DNA of 49,762 bases, from assembly GCA_947303625.1 (NCBI GenBank), contig CAMYYV010000007.1, forward strand, positions 1-49,762, written 5' to 3'. The translations under genes were made by a program, and so were the position numbers. Numbering within the stretch: the stretch's first letter is position 1; each line of letters begins with the position of its first letter. The notes below the pieces were generated by a model, which was not told the DNA's origin, searched no databases, and was given only the letters and a program-made list of their open reading frames with translations. Positions 16,830 through 26,236 of the stretch are shown piece after piece. The DNA comes from an uncultured Bacteroidales bacterium (GTDB taxonomy: Bacteria > Bacteroidota > Bacteroidia > Bacteroidales > F082).

Positions 16830-19295
16830 CTATTTGTTTTTCTTATGATGCCTTTTCCCTCCGTCCTCGCTCTCGCCGTAATAGTCGCTGCCATAGCCGT
16901 AACCGTAGCCGTATCCATAGCCGTATCCATAGCCATAGCCGTACTTCTTACCACCATAGCCCTTTTCGGGTTTGAGACCATTGATGACGATGGAGAACTG
17001 CATGTCGCGGTTTTCAAGGTCCTTAATGATGCTGGCGAAGGCGTTCTTGTTGGTCACGCCCTGACGCACGATGAAGAGGTTGGCGTCGGAATAGCGCATG
17101 AGTAGCAAGGCGTCGGTGACCAAGCCGATGGGTGGCGTGTCGATGACGATATATTCGTAGCGCTGCTTGAGTTCCTCAAATAGCTCGTTGCACTTTTCGG
17201 AGGCAATCAACTCAGAGGGGTTAGGTGGAATGGGGCCACTGGTGATGAGATCGAGCGTCGGAATCTTGCCCGATGTCTGGATGATGTTGTCGAAGGGCTC
17301 CTTATTGCTCAGATAGCTACTCAAACCTACGTTGTTGTTGAGGCCGAACTCCTGGAAGAGCTTGGGCTTACGCATGTCGAAGCCGAGCAGCACCGTCTTC
17401 TTGCCGTAGAGGGCATAGATTGACGCGATGTTAATGCTGTTGAAGGTCTTGCCGATGCTCTGATCATCGCCAGTGACGAGCACGGTGCAAGGCAACTTGC
17501 TCTGCGTGATGAACTCGATGTTGGTACGTATCGAGCGGAACGACTCAGCCACGGGCGACTTGGGATTGTTGACGACCAGCAGCGGGTCTTTCGAATTGGT
17601 CTGTGCCACCTGTCCAACGATGGGATAACGAGTCAACTTCTCCACCTCGCTACGGTCGCTGATGGTCGACTTGAAGAAGTTCTTCAGGAAGAGGAACAAT
17701 GCCGGTATCAGGAGGCCGATGAGGATGGCGATGAGATAGTTCATCGCGGTGCGCGGAGCAATCCTGCCCGTATGGTCGAGTCGAGCCTCGTCAAGAATCT
17801 CATTGTCGGGCGTGCTGGAGGCACGCAGAATCTGGGCCTCGGCACGACGCTGCATGAGGTATTTGTAAGTGTCATCAGTGAAGTCAAAGTTACGCTGGTA
17901 GTTGATGAGTTGCTGTTGCTTGCTGGGCAGCTGACGCGACTCCAACTCCAACGAGCTGATGCGGCGGTCTATCTCGTTGATACCCATCTGGGCGTTGTCG
18001 ACGAGATTGTTGATGGTCTCAAGCAGAGCCTTCTTCGTGGTGACGATCTGTTCGTTGAGCTTCACTATCTGCGGGTGCTGTTCCGTTTGGGTGAGCAGCT
18101 GCGAGGCCTTAGATTGCGACAAGGTGACCAGATCGTTGACCAACTTGTTGAGCAAGGGGTCGTTGATGCCCATCGTGCTGGGGGCGGCCAGGTTCTCGGG
18201 GTCGTCGATCTGCACCTTGATGTAATTCTGCATGCGTTTGTAGATCTTTAGGTTGATCGACATCTCGGCGCGTTCCTTTTCCAAAGTGCGCAGGTTGGTG
18301 TAGACCTGGCTGGCTTGCAGGTCGAGGTTCATGAGGTCGTTTTGCTGACGGAAGTCCTTCAACTCAGTCTCGGCCTTGCTCAAGGTATCCCTGATACCTA
18401 TCAACTCGTTGTCGATGAACTCGATGGTGTTTTCCGATACCTGGTTTTTCTTCTCCAAACCGCGAGTGACGTATTCATTCATCAGCATGTTGACGAACTC
18501 CACAATCTTTCTCCTGTCGGTGCCTTTCATCACGACGGCAACCACCGAAGACTCCTTGCTGATGGGGCTCACGCTGAAACTGCTCATCTGCCCGACGAGG
18601 GAAGAGTAGCTGTTAAGCCAAAAATACAACTTACGGCCACTCAATGATTTAGGATCAACGTTTTCATTCAGGGTGATGCGGATGCGGTTGTAGCCGTTAT
18701 CGATCCACTCGCCTTGTTTGAAAGTGCCGTCAAAGTCAATGTCCGCCAGGTCGTTTTCGGTGGTTTCACACAGGATGAAGTCGTATTTGCGATAGCTCTC
18801 ACTCACAGCGTGAAGATGGAAAGTGCCATCGTCCAAGAAAGAAATGTCGTAGGTGAGGCCGACGGCCTGCGGCACGCTGCGTTCAAACTCCACGTGGAAT
18901 GGCGAACTCTTGTAGAGCTCGGTGCTTCCAATGCGGCCTTTGTCCATATAAGTTACCTCGATGCCCATCTTCTTCACAACGCGCTCGGTGAGCGTATACG
19001 ACTTAAGGATGGCTATCTCATTATCGACATTCTGGATGTCGCCAAAAGCCATCGAAGTCATGATGGCCGTGGCATCGTAGCTGCTTCGGGCGTCCTTGAT
19101 GAGGACGGTGCCCGAGGTCTGGTAGACCTTGGTGGAATAACGGTTGACGACGAAGCCGATAATCAAGGCAATCGCCACACAGATAACGAACAGATACCAA
19201 TGATTCAAAGCGATGAAAATCAACTGCTTGATATCGACACTCTGCTCCTCATTGGATTGCTGCTGAGGGATGTATGCTTGCTTCTCTTTTGCCAT
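16830..19295 (-). CDS. Wzc-like polysaccharide co-polymerase/tyrosine autokinase
   Basis: Wzz domain, kinase region SIGKTFNSINIASIYALYGKKTVLLGFDMRKP, YIVIDTPP, Tyr-rich C-terminus. Confidence 0.93.
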   Translation of the reverse strand: MAKEKQAYIPQQQSNEEQSVDIKQLIFIALNHWYLFVICVAIALIIGFVVNRYSTKVYQTSGTVLIKDARSSYDATAIMTSMAFGDIQNVDNEIAILKSYTLTERVVKKMGIEVTYMDKGRIGSTELYKSSPFHVEFERSVPQAVGLTYDISFLDDGTFHLHAVSESYRKYDFILCETTENDLADIDFDGTFKQGEWIDNGYNRIRITLNENVDPKSLSGRKLYFWLNSYSSLVGQMSSFSVSPISKESSVVAVVMKGTDRRKIVEFVNMLMNEYVTRGLEKKNQVSENTIEFIDNELIGIRDTLSKAETELKDFRQQNDLMNLDLQASQVYTNLRTLEKERAEMSINLKIYKRMQNYIKVQIDDPENLAAPSTMGINDPLLNKLVNDLVTLSQSKASQLLTQTEQHPQIVKLNEQIVTTKKALLETINNLVDNAQMGINEIDRRISSLELESRQLPSKQQQLINYQRNFDFTDDTYKYLMQRRAEAQILRASSTPDNEILDEARLDHTGRIAPRTAMNYLIAILIGLLIPALFLFLKNFFKSTISDRSEVEKLTRYPIVGQVAQTNSKDPLLVVNNPKSPVAESFRSIRTNIEFITQSKLPCTVLVTGDDQSIGKTFNSINIASIYALYGKKTVLLGFDMRKPKLFQEFGLNNNVGLSSYLSNKEPFDNIIQTSGKIPTLDLITSGPIPPNPSELIASEKCNELFEELKQRYEYIVIDTPPIGLVTDALLLMRYSDANLFIVRQGVTNKNAFASIIKDLENRDMQFSIVINGLKPEKGYGGKKYGYGYGYGYGYGYGYGYGSDYYGESEDGGKRHHKKNK
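16891..16943 (-). repeat. 6-bp-periodic tandem repeat encoding the (GY)n Tyr-rich tail of Wzc
   Basis: ccatagccgtaaccgtagccgtatccatagccgtatccatagccatagccgta. Confidence 0.85.
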
Positions 19296-19306
19296 GATTT
19301 ATGTGA

Positions 19307-20101
19307 CTATTTCTTGAATGCCAAATATAAAGTAACTGCGAGCGAGACCACGGAAAGCACCGTCGAATAGGGGAAGGTGGTGAAGCCCCATTGCTTGATC
19401 TTGAGTGGTTCCACATAGATGATGTCGTTGGGTTTCAGATAGTAGTATGGTGACGAGAGGATGTCGGCTGCGCCCAAGTTGACGGTAACGATCTCGGAGC
19501 CGTCATCGGTTTGACGGACGATTTTAACTTCCTCGTTCTTGGCAAAGTTGGTCATGTTGCCAGCCAAGGCGATGGCCTCAAACAGGTTGATGTGCGTCTG
19601 GTAGACGTTGTATTTGCCAGGCCTGTTCACCTCGCCGAGGATGGTGAGGTTGAAATTCGACAGCTTGACGATGAGGGTAGTCTGGTTGACAAACTTGGAG
19701 ACCTCTTCTTGCAGCTTGTCCTTGGCTTGGTCTATCGTCAGGTTTTTCAGATAAATCTTTCCAGTGAGGGGTAGCTCGATGCAGCCATCCTCGTCGAGGG
19801 TGTACGACTGGAGATAGATACTGGCTTCGCTCGACAGTTGCATCGTGCGATTGCCTTCGCCTGCCATCGCGGCGGCACTGCGTTCGTCGACGGTGTTGAG
19901 GAAACGGATATAGAGGTTGTCGCCCGGCTGCAGCTTGTAGTTGACCGAGCGTTCGTTCACATAGTTGATGGATTTGTCATCGGCAACCATCTGTGCCTCT
20001 TTCAGAAGGATCATCTTCTTTTGGGGGACACACGAGGCGAAAGTCATCGCCAACAGCACTGCCGCCATCATAAACTTGAATGAATTACGTATGCTTTTCA
20101 T
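19307..20101 (-). CDS. Wza-like polysaccharide export lipoprotein (SLBB)
   Basis: Lipoprotein signal ...ASCVPQKK, YKLQPGDNLYIRFLN, ILGEVNRPGKYNVY, PNDIIYVEPLK. Confidence 0.92.
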   Translation of the reverse strand: MKSIRNSFKFMMAAVLLAMTFASCVPQKKMILLKEAQMVADDKSINYVNERSVNYKLQPGDNLYIRFLNTVDERSAAAMAGEGNRTMQLSSEASIYLQSYTLDEDGCIELPLTGKIYLKNLTIDQAKDKLQEEVSKFVNQTTLIVKLSNFNLTILGEVNRPGKYNVYQTHINLFEAIALAGNMTNFAKNEEVKIVRQTDDGSEIVTVNLGAADILSSPYYYLKPNDIIYVEPLKIKQWGFTTFPYSTVLSVVSLAVTLYLAFKK

Positions 20102-20117
20102 TTTTCTTGATTGTTTC

Positions 20118-20579
20118 TCAGTTGTTGATAAGTGTTATCTCCTTAACTCCAACAATCGGGGTAATGGGCATCTTCTGTTCAAGATGGAAGCGATAGGTGC
20201 CCGGATCGCTAATTTGCAGGTCTTTGTTGATCGGGATGTCGAAAGTATAGCATCCATCAACGAGTTCGGCACTCCAATTGCCGTCGGCATCTTTGAGCTT
20301 GGGGATGTATTCCTTGCCTCTGTAACGCTCGCCATCGCTGGTGAACACAACAAAAACGAGGTCGATATAGTCGTAAGGATAGTCTTCGGTGAAACTGATT
20401 TTCAGGCTCAGGTTATACGTAGTCGGCTTGGTAATCTCGATAGTCTTGTCTACATAGTCGAATCGTTCCCACACGGTATTGAAGAAACTGCGCTGGATCA
20501 GCTCACGATTCTTTTCCTGACGGCCACATCCGAGGAGACCGCAGCATAAGACCAAAAACACCAAGGTGATTCTCTTCAT
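20118..20579 (-). CDS. gldH: GldH-like gliding motility/T9SS-associated lipoprotein
   Basis: MKRITLVFLVLCCGLLGCG lipoprotein signal; YNLSLKISFTEDYPYDYIDLVFVV...GTYRFHLEQKMPITPIVGVKEI resembles GldH; start taken as 20579. Confidence 0.7.
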   Translation of the reverse strand: MKRITLVFLVLCCGLLGCGRQEKNRELIQRSFFNTVWERFDYVDKTIEITKPTTYNLSLKISFTEDYPYDYIDLVFVVFTSDGERYRGKEYIPKLKDADGNWSAELVDGCYTFDIPINKDLQISDPGTYRFHLEQKMPITPIVGVKEITLINN

Positions 20580-20602
20580 TTTTCCATGCATAAAAAACCG
20601 CG

Positions 20603-20610
20603 CAAATGTA
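20603..20610 (-). promoter_or_regulatory. Bacteroidota-type -7 box (TACATTTG on minus strand)
   Basis: caaatgta on plus strand, about 24 nt upstream of gldH ATG. Confidence 0.5.
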
Positions 20611-20713
20611 CGAAAAAAAGTCAAGCGACCCCCATTCTCTGCCGTTTTTTAGAGAAAAGATTTTTTTTTCAAAAAAACACCGAAAACCCATATCCGATAC
20701 CAAGAAAAACTTA

Positions 20714-20721
20714 TACCTTTG
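20714..20721 (+). promoter_or_regulatory. Bacteroidota-type -7 box TACCTTTG
   Basis: TAnnTTTG upstream of mrdA ATG at 20740. Confidence 0.55.
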
Positions 20722-20739
20722 TCAACCAATATAAAGACT

Positions 20740-22608
20740 ATGAGAACGAAGAATAACAACTTGTCAACCAGAAAGTTACTAATAATTGGCATCTTCATAG
20801 CGGTAGGAGTGGCCTTCGTGATGAAATTGTTTGCACTCCAGGTCGTTGACCGCGATTATAAGGAGAAAGCCGACAACAATGCTTTGCGTTTTGTCACACA
20901 ATATCCCGCCCGAGGCAAGGTTTTTGACCGTAACGGCGAGCTTTTGGTGTTCAACGAGGCGGTTTATGACTTGATGGTCGTCCCAAAGCAACTCAGCGAC
21001 GCCATCCGGAAAGACACCTTAAACCCTTTCGACACGCTGATGTTTTGTCGTCTCTTGGAGATCGACAAGGAATCGTTCATCGAACGGATGAACAAAGCCA
21101 AAAACGAGTCGATGCTGAAGCCTTCCCCCTTCATGACGCAGGTGTCGAAGGAAAACTATGCCCACATCGCTGAGGTACTCTACCGTTTCCCGGGCTTCTA
21201 TTTCCAGACCCGCACAGTGCGACATTACCCCAATTCAATCGCTGCCCACACCTTGGGCGACATCGGCGAGATCAGTAAGACCGAATTGGACAAAGACAAG
21301 GAGGGTGAAGGCTACTACCGCCAAGGCGACTACATCGGCAAGTCGGGCATCGAGAAGTCGTACGAGAAAGAACTGCGCGGCGTGAAAGGCCTGAAGGTGA
21401 TGATGGTCGACGTGCACAACCGTGAAATGGGCAGTTACATGGACGGAGCGCTTGACAAGGAACCCGTGGCGGGCAAGGACATCTACCTTGGTATGGACGC
21501 CGAGTTGCAGGCCTACGGCGAGCGGCTGATGGTGGGCAAGATTGGCTCCATCGTTGCCGTCGAGCCGTCGACGGGACAAATTTTGGCCTTCGTCACCAGC
21601 CCCACTTACGATCCCAACCTCCTCGTGGGCCGCGAACGCGGCAAACACTACCAAGAGCTGAAGGACGACCCTATGAAGCCTCTCATCAACCGTGCCATCA
21701 GCGGCACATACCCTCCTGGTTCCACCTTCAAGACCGTGGTAGGCCTCATCGCCATGCAGAGCGGCAGCATCACACCGGCCACCTGCTTCCACTGCTCCGG
21801 ACAGGGTTCCTTGCCTATCAAGTGCACCCACAGCCACGGCAGCAGCCCCGACTTCGCCAACGCCATCATGAACTCGTGTAACCCCTATTTCTACGAGTCG
21901 TTCAAGGCCACCATTAACAACCCGAAATTCGGTGGTATCAAGGAAGGTTATCAATACTGGAAGGACATGACTTACAAGATGGGCCTCGGCCACAAGTTCG
22001 ACACCGACATCCCTGCCGAACGCTCGGGCAACATCCCATCGCGCGAATACTACGACAAGATGTACGGCGGCCAGTGGAACTCTGTGACCATCCGCTCGTT
22101 GGGCATTGGCCAAGGCGAAGTTTTGGTGACACCGCTGCAACTCGCCAACATCGCGGCCATCATCGCCAACGAAGGCTACTACTATCCACCCCACCTCATC
22201 AAATGCTTCGGCGACACCACTGCCATCCCCGAGGTGATGACCACCAAGATGGACCCAGGCATTGACCCGAAACACGTCCGCGTGATGAAGCGCGGCCTGC
22301 GCACTGTGTTCAGCGGCCCTCACGGTACAGCACGTCGCTACGAGTTGAAGGACATCCCACAGTGTGGAAAGACAGGTACCGCACAAAACCCGCACGGCAA
22401 CTACCACTCCAACTTCATCGCCTTTGCCCCTGAAGAAAACCCAAAAATCGCCATCGCCGTCATCATCGAAAACGGCGGCTACGGTGCCACCTGGGCTGCG
22501 CCCATCGCCAGCCTCATGATCGAAAAATACATACGAGGCTATACGGTACGCGAAGACCTGGAAAAACGCATCATGGAAGGCAGAATCTCATATAAGAACG
22601 AACGATGA
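20740..22608 (+). CDS. mrdA: Penicillin-binding protein 2
   Basis: PARGKVFDRNGELLVFNEAVYDL, SGTYPPGSTFKTVVG, GKTGTAQNPHG; start ATG 20740 preferred over track TTG. Confidence 0.94.
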   Translation: MRTKNNNLSTRKLLIIGIFIAVGVAFVMKLFALQVVDRDYKEKADNNALRFVTQYPARGKVFDRNGELLVFNEAVYDLMVVPKQLSDAIRKDTLNPFDTLMFCRLLEIDKESFIERMNKAKNESMLKPSPFMTQVSKENYAHIAEVLYRFPGFYFQTRTVRHYPNSIAAHTLGDIGEISKTELDKDKEGEGYYRQGDYIGKSGIEKSYEKELRGVKGLKVMMVDVHNREMGSYMDGALDKEPVAGKDIYLGMDAELQAYGERLMVGKIGSIVAVEPSTGQILAFVTSPTYDPNLLVGRERGKHYQELKDDPMKPLINRAISGTYPPGSTFKTVVGLIAMQSGSITPATCFHCSGQGSLPIKCTHSHGSSPDFANAIMNSCNPYFYESFKATINNPKFGGIKEGYQYWKDMTYKMGLGHKFDTDIPAERSGNIPSREYYDKMYGGQWNSVTIRSLGIGQGEVLVTPLQLANIAAIIANEGYYYPPHLIKCFGDTTAIPEVMTTKMDPGIDPKHVRVMKRGLRTVFSGPHGTARRYELKDIPQCGKTGTAQNPHGNYHSNFIAFAPEENPKIAIAVIIENGGYGATWAAPIASLMIEKYIRGYTVREDLEKRIMEGRISYKNER

Positions 22609-23873
22609 GCGAAAGAAACAGCATCATAGGAAAAATCGACTGGGTGACGGTGCTCATCTACCTCGCATTGGTCATCATCGGCTGGTTCAGCATCTTCTCA
22701 GCTAAATACGACGAGATGCACCCCAGCATCTTCGACCTATCGCAAGTGTATGGCAAACAGCTGATTTGGATCGGTGCCTCACTACTCATCGGCTTTGTCA
22801 TCCTCCTTATCGATGCCAAGTTCTTCAATGCCTTCTCTTTATGGTTTTACATCTTTTTCCTCGTCGCCCTACTCGCGGTGTTGGTTTACGGCAAGGCCAC
22901 CAAAGGCGCCACCTCGTGGATTGAATTTGGACCCATCAAATTCCAGCCCTCCGAATTCGCCAAAATGGCCACAGCCCTGGCTCTCGCAGGTTACCTCGAC
23001 CGCCTCGACGTGGACCTGCAAAAACGCAAGGACCAGATTGTCGCCGCTGTTCTCATCCTCATCCCCATGGCCTTGGTGCTATTGCAAAACGATACGGGAT
23101 CTGCCATCGTCTTCGTCTCGTTCATCTTCGTGCTTTACCGCGAGGGCTTCCCTGGCGCAGGCTGGGCGATGACGGCGGGCGCCACTGCCATCCTTTTGTT
23201 TGTCTGCACTTTACTTTGGAGCCAAAAAGTGATGTATATCATCTTGGGCAGCTTGCTTGTCCTCTCTGTGGTGTATTACATTGTGACCAAAAAGAAAGGC
23301 ATTGTCAAGATGCTGGCTGTGTTCGCCTTCATGTTTGTCTTCGTCTTCTCAGTAGACTATGCTTTTCACAAGGTGCTGCAACAGCACCAGCAAAACCGCA
23401 TCCTCGTCATGCTGGGCAAACTCGACGATCCTCAAGGCGTAGGTTATAACGTGCACCAATCAAAGATTGCCATCGGCTCGGGCGGCTTCACCGGCAAAGG
23501 TTTCCTGCAAGGCACGCAGACCAAATACGACTTCGTGCCTGAGCAACACACCGACTTCATCTTCTGCACCGTGGGTGAGGAAGGCGGCTTCGTAGGCACG
23601 GCCGTCGTAGTACTGCTCTATGTGGCCCTACTGGTGCGCATCATCATCCTTGCCGAACGACAACGATCCACTTTCAGCCGTGTGTATGGCTATGCCATCG
23701 CAGGCATCTTGTTTGTCCACGTGGCCATCAATATCGGCATGACCATCGGTTTGGTGCCTGTGATCGGCATCCCCCTGCCCTTCCTGAGCTATGGCGGAAG
23801 CAGCATGTTGGCCTTCACCATGATGTTGGCCATCTTCGTGAAACAGGATGCTAACCGATTAAACATTTTGTAA
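22605..23873 (+). CDS. rodA: Rod-shape-determining protein RodA (SEDS)
   Basis: FQPSEFAK, LLQNDTGSAIVF, FVPEQHTDFIF, PLPFLSYGGSS; ATGA overlap with mrdA. Confidence 0.94.
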   Translation: MSERNSIIGKIDWVTVLIYLALVIIGWFSIFSAKYDEMHPSIFDLSQVYGKQLIWIGASLLIGFVILLIDAKFFNAFSLWFYIFFLVALLAVLVYGKATKGATSWIEFGPIKFQPSEFAKMATALALAGYLDRLDVDLQKRKDQIVAAVLILIPMALVLLQNDTGSAIVFVSFIFVLYREGFPGAGWAMTAGATAILLFVCTLLWSQKVMYIILGSLLVLSVVYYIVTKKKGIVKMLAVFAFMFVFVFSVDYAFHKVLQQHQQNRILVMLGKLDDPQGVGYNVHQSKIAIGSGGFTGKGFLQGTQTKYDFVPEQHTDFIFCTVGEEGGFVGTAVVVLLYVALLVRIIILAERQRSTFSRVYGYAIAGILFVHVAINIGMTIGLVPVIGIPLPFLSYGGSSMLAFTMMLAIFVKQDANRLNIL

Positions 23874-23879
23874 AATCTA

Positions 23880-23993
23880 TCACCCTACGGGGTTCCGCCT
23901 AGTCCCGTAGGGACGACGGACGATAAGCAGGGGTGAAATGCAATGCAACCCCTGCTGAAAAACGCAATGAATCCTCTGACCCCGTAGGGGTGA
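23880..23993. repeat. Nested inverted-repeat element filling the rodA/ade convergent gap
   Basis: Outer tcaccctacggggt/accccgtaggggtga; inner ccctacggg/cccgtaggg and agcaggggt/acccctgct. Confidence 0.8.
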
Positions 23994-23998
23994 CAGGA

Positions 23999-25633
23999 CT
24001 ACTCCTCAAAAATCGACGTAATCCCAAATTTTGTGACATCAAACAGCCCTCGGTCGCTGAGCTTCAACTCAGGGATGACGAGCAAGGCCATAAATGCCAA
24101 TGTCATGAAAGGCGCAAACAGCGTCGACCCTAATCGTTTGGCCAAAGCGTCAGCATTCTTATAGGCCTGAGCCACCTCGTAGCCATCCTCATTGCTCATC
24201 AGTCCGGCCACGGGCAGGGGCACCGCCACCATTTCAGTGCCGCAGTAAGCCGTCACGCCACCTGTGTGCTCAATGAGCAGGTTGACGGCATGGAGAATGT
24301 CGTTGTCGGTGGCGCCCACCGCCACAATATTGTGGCTATCGTGCGCCACACTCGACGCCAAGGCACCGCGTTTCAGCCCGAAGCCCTTGATAAAAGCCAC
24401 GGCAGGTTTATTAGGTTGATAGCGATTGACTACCACCATCTTTAGGATGTCGCGATCCACATCGCTGACAATGCCGCCATCGACCACCTTGGGCTCGGCA
24501 ATGCCACACTTGGTGATAAGCTGCCCGTCAAAACACTCTATCACCTTGATTTTCTTTCCTTTGTCGGGAACAAAGAGGTCTTGGGCATACAAATAGGGAC
24601 GCTCAAAGATGTTCGGTGTAGCGGTCTCCTTATACTTGAAGTTCGGGACTCCTTTTTCGGCCACCAACTCACCTTTAATATAGGTCTGCTTGGCGACGGG
24701 GCGACGTATGTCGTCGACCACGATGAAATCAGCATCATCACCCTGTTGCAACATGCCGACTGACAGGTTGTAATGCCGCACAGCGTTGAGCGAGGCAGCT
24801 TTCAGAACGTCCATCACATCGTAACCCAGCTCGATGGCCCGACGCACCAACACATCGATATGACCTTCGTACAACTCGTCGGGATGCTTGTCGTCGGAGC
24901 AGAACATCAGCTTATCCGGATGGGTGGCCATGAGCGGGATGAGGGCCTCAAAGTTGCGGGCGGCGCTGCCCTCGCGGATGAGAATCTTCATGCCAAGGCC
25001 AATCTTTTCCAAGGCACCAGATATGCTGAAGCACTCGTGGTCGGTAGTGATGCCGACGCCAACGTATTTCTGCAAGTCGTCGCCTGTCACTGCCGGTGCG
25101 TGCCCGTCGATGGGCTTGCCATGGCGCTTCGCCGCTGCAATCTTGCGCATCATCTCGGGGTTGCCATTGATGACGGCCGGGTAGTTCATCACCTCCGAGA
25201 GGTAACAGATGTCGGGCGAAGCCATCAACTCTTCGATGTCGTCAGCGTCGAGGATGAAACCCGACGTCTCGAATGCCGTGGCTGGCACACAGCTCGGTGC
25301 ACCAAAGAAGAACTTGAACGGCACCTTCTTGCCATTCTCGACCATATAACGGACGCCTTCCTTGCCGAGTACATTGCCAATTTCGTGCGGGTCACTGACA
25401 GTGGCCACGGTGCCGTGGCAGACCGCCAAGCGGGCAAACTCCGAAGGCACCAGCATCGAGCTTTCGACATGCACATGCGCATCGACGAAGCCCGGCATGA
25501 TGTATTGTGTGTTGCCCACGGGTTGCTCTTCAATCTTAACAATCTTGCCGTCTTCGACGACGACCACACCCGAAAAGATCCTAGAGTTGACGAGGTCGAC
25601 AATCTGGCCTCCGATGGTGAAACTGTTGTTCAT
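23999..25633 (-). CDS. ade: Adenine deaminase
   Basis: PGFVDAHVHVESSM, GHAPAVTGDDLQKYVGVGITTDHE, SVAHDSHNIVAVG. Confidence 0.93.
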   Translation of the reverse strand: MNNSFTIGGQIVDLVNSRIFSGVVVVEDGKIVKIEEQPVGNTQYIMPGFVDAHVHVESSMLVPSEFARLAVCHGTVATVSDPHEIGNVLGKEGVRYMVENGKKVPFKFFFGAPSCVPATAFETSGFILDADDIEELMASPDICYLSEVMNYPAVINGNPEMMRKIAAAKRHGKPIDGHAPAVTGDDLQKYVGVGITTDHECFSISGALEKIGLGMKILIREGSAARNFEALIPLMATHPDKLMFCSDDKHPDELYEGHIDVLVRRAIELGYDVMDVLKAASLNAVRHYNLSVGMLQQGDDADFIVVDDIRRPVAKQTYIKGELVAEKGVPNFKYKETATPNIFERPYLYAQDLFVPDKGKKIKVIECFDGQLITKCGIAEPKVVDGGIVSDVDRDILKMVVVNRYQPNKPAVAFIKGFGLKRGALASSVAHDSHNIVAVGATDNDILHAVNLLIEHTGGVTAYCGTEMVAVPLPVAGLMSNEDGYEVAQAYKNADALAKRLGSTLFAPFMTLAFMALLVIPELKLSDRGLFDVTKFGITSIFEE

Positions 25634-25663
25634 AGATGCTGGTTATTTAAGGATAAAGCTCGC

Positions 25664-26125
25664 TTAAGAACGGACGAACTTCCTTGCCAGCAAGTCGAAA
25701 CTGTTGGCCAGACGGTCGGCAGGCGAAAGGTCTTCTTCGCCCATCACATCATAATTCAGCGTCTTGACCGCAGCCTTCGTCTCGCTGTCGATGACCATCA
25801 GCACGCCTTCAACCTCAACTTTGATCCGAGGTGGGATGCGCATCACCGACACTCTCCTCGTAAGGTTGTTCACCTTGACCACGACATAATACTTTTCGTT
25901 ACCATAACTGTCGGACATGGTCATGTCTTTGCAACTCTTGTTGAAAGCATTGATGAATGCATTCTTCGATATCTGAATCCTCTCTTCGTAAGTGTCGCCG
26001 CAGAAGGTCTGGAACGACTCCTTGACTTGCCAAGTGGCACTAGAGAAATCCATCTCTACCCTGATGACAGGGTTCTCTTTCAGGTTCTCCCTGAGGAAAG
26101 CCATGATGTTTCTGTTGTCTCCCAT
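25664..26125 (-). CDS. Conserved hypothetical protein
   Basis: ORF with MGDNRNIMAF start; CAAAGATA (minus-strand TATCTTTG) box at 26169-26176 upstream. Confidence 0.65.
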   Translation of the reverse strand: MGDNRNIMAFLRENLKENPVIRVEMDFSSATWQVKESFQTFCGDTYEERIQISKNAFINAFNKSCKDMTMSDSYGNEKYYVVVKVNNLTRRVSVMRIPPRIKVEVEGVLMVIDSETKAAVKTLNYDVMGEEDLSPADRLANSFDLLARKFVRS

Positions 26126-26236
26126 ATTGATAAAGTATTTGTTCTTGAAATGAAAAGAATTACCGCTACAAAGATACAAAAAATCCCATATCAGACAAAT
26201 GTTTTCTTTCCTTATGAAAACAAAGAGAACACTGGT

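Noticed and set aside
16288-20101. Complete capsule biosynthesis locus
   Set aside because: No glycosyltransferase, flippase or polymerase genes are present nearby; only an export/kinase module is supported.
21235-22407. 390-aa minus-strand ORF antisense to mrdA
   Set aside because: Shadow ORF with biased composition; mrdA is unambiguous.
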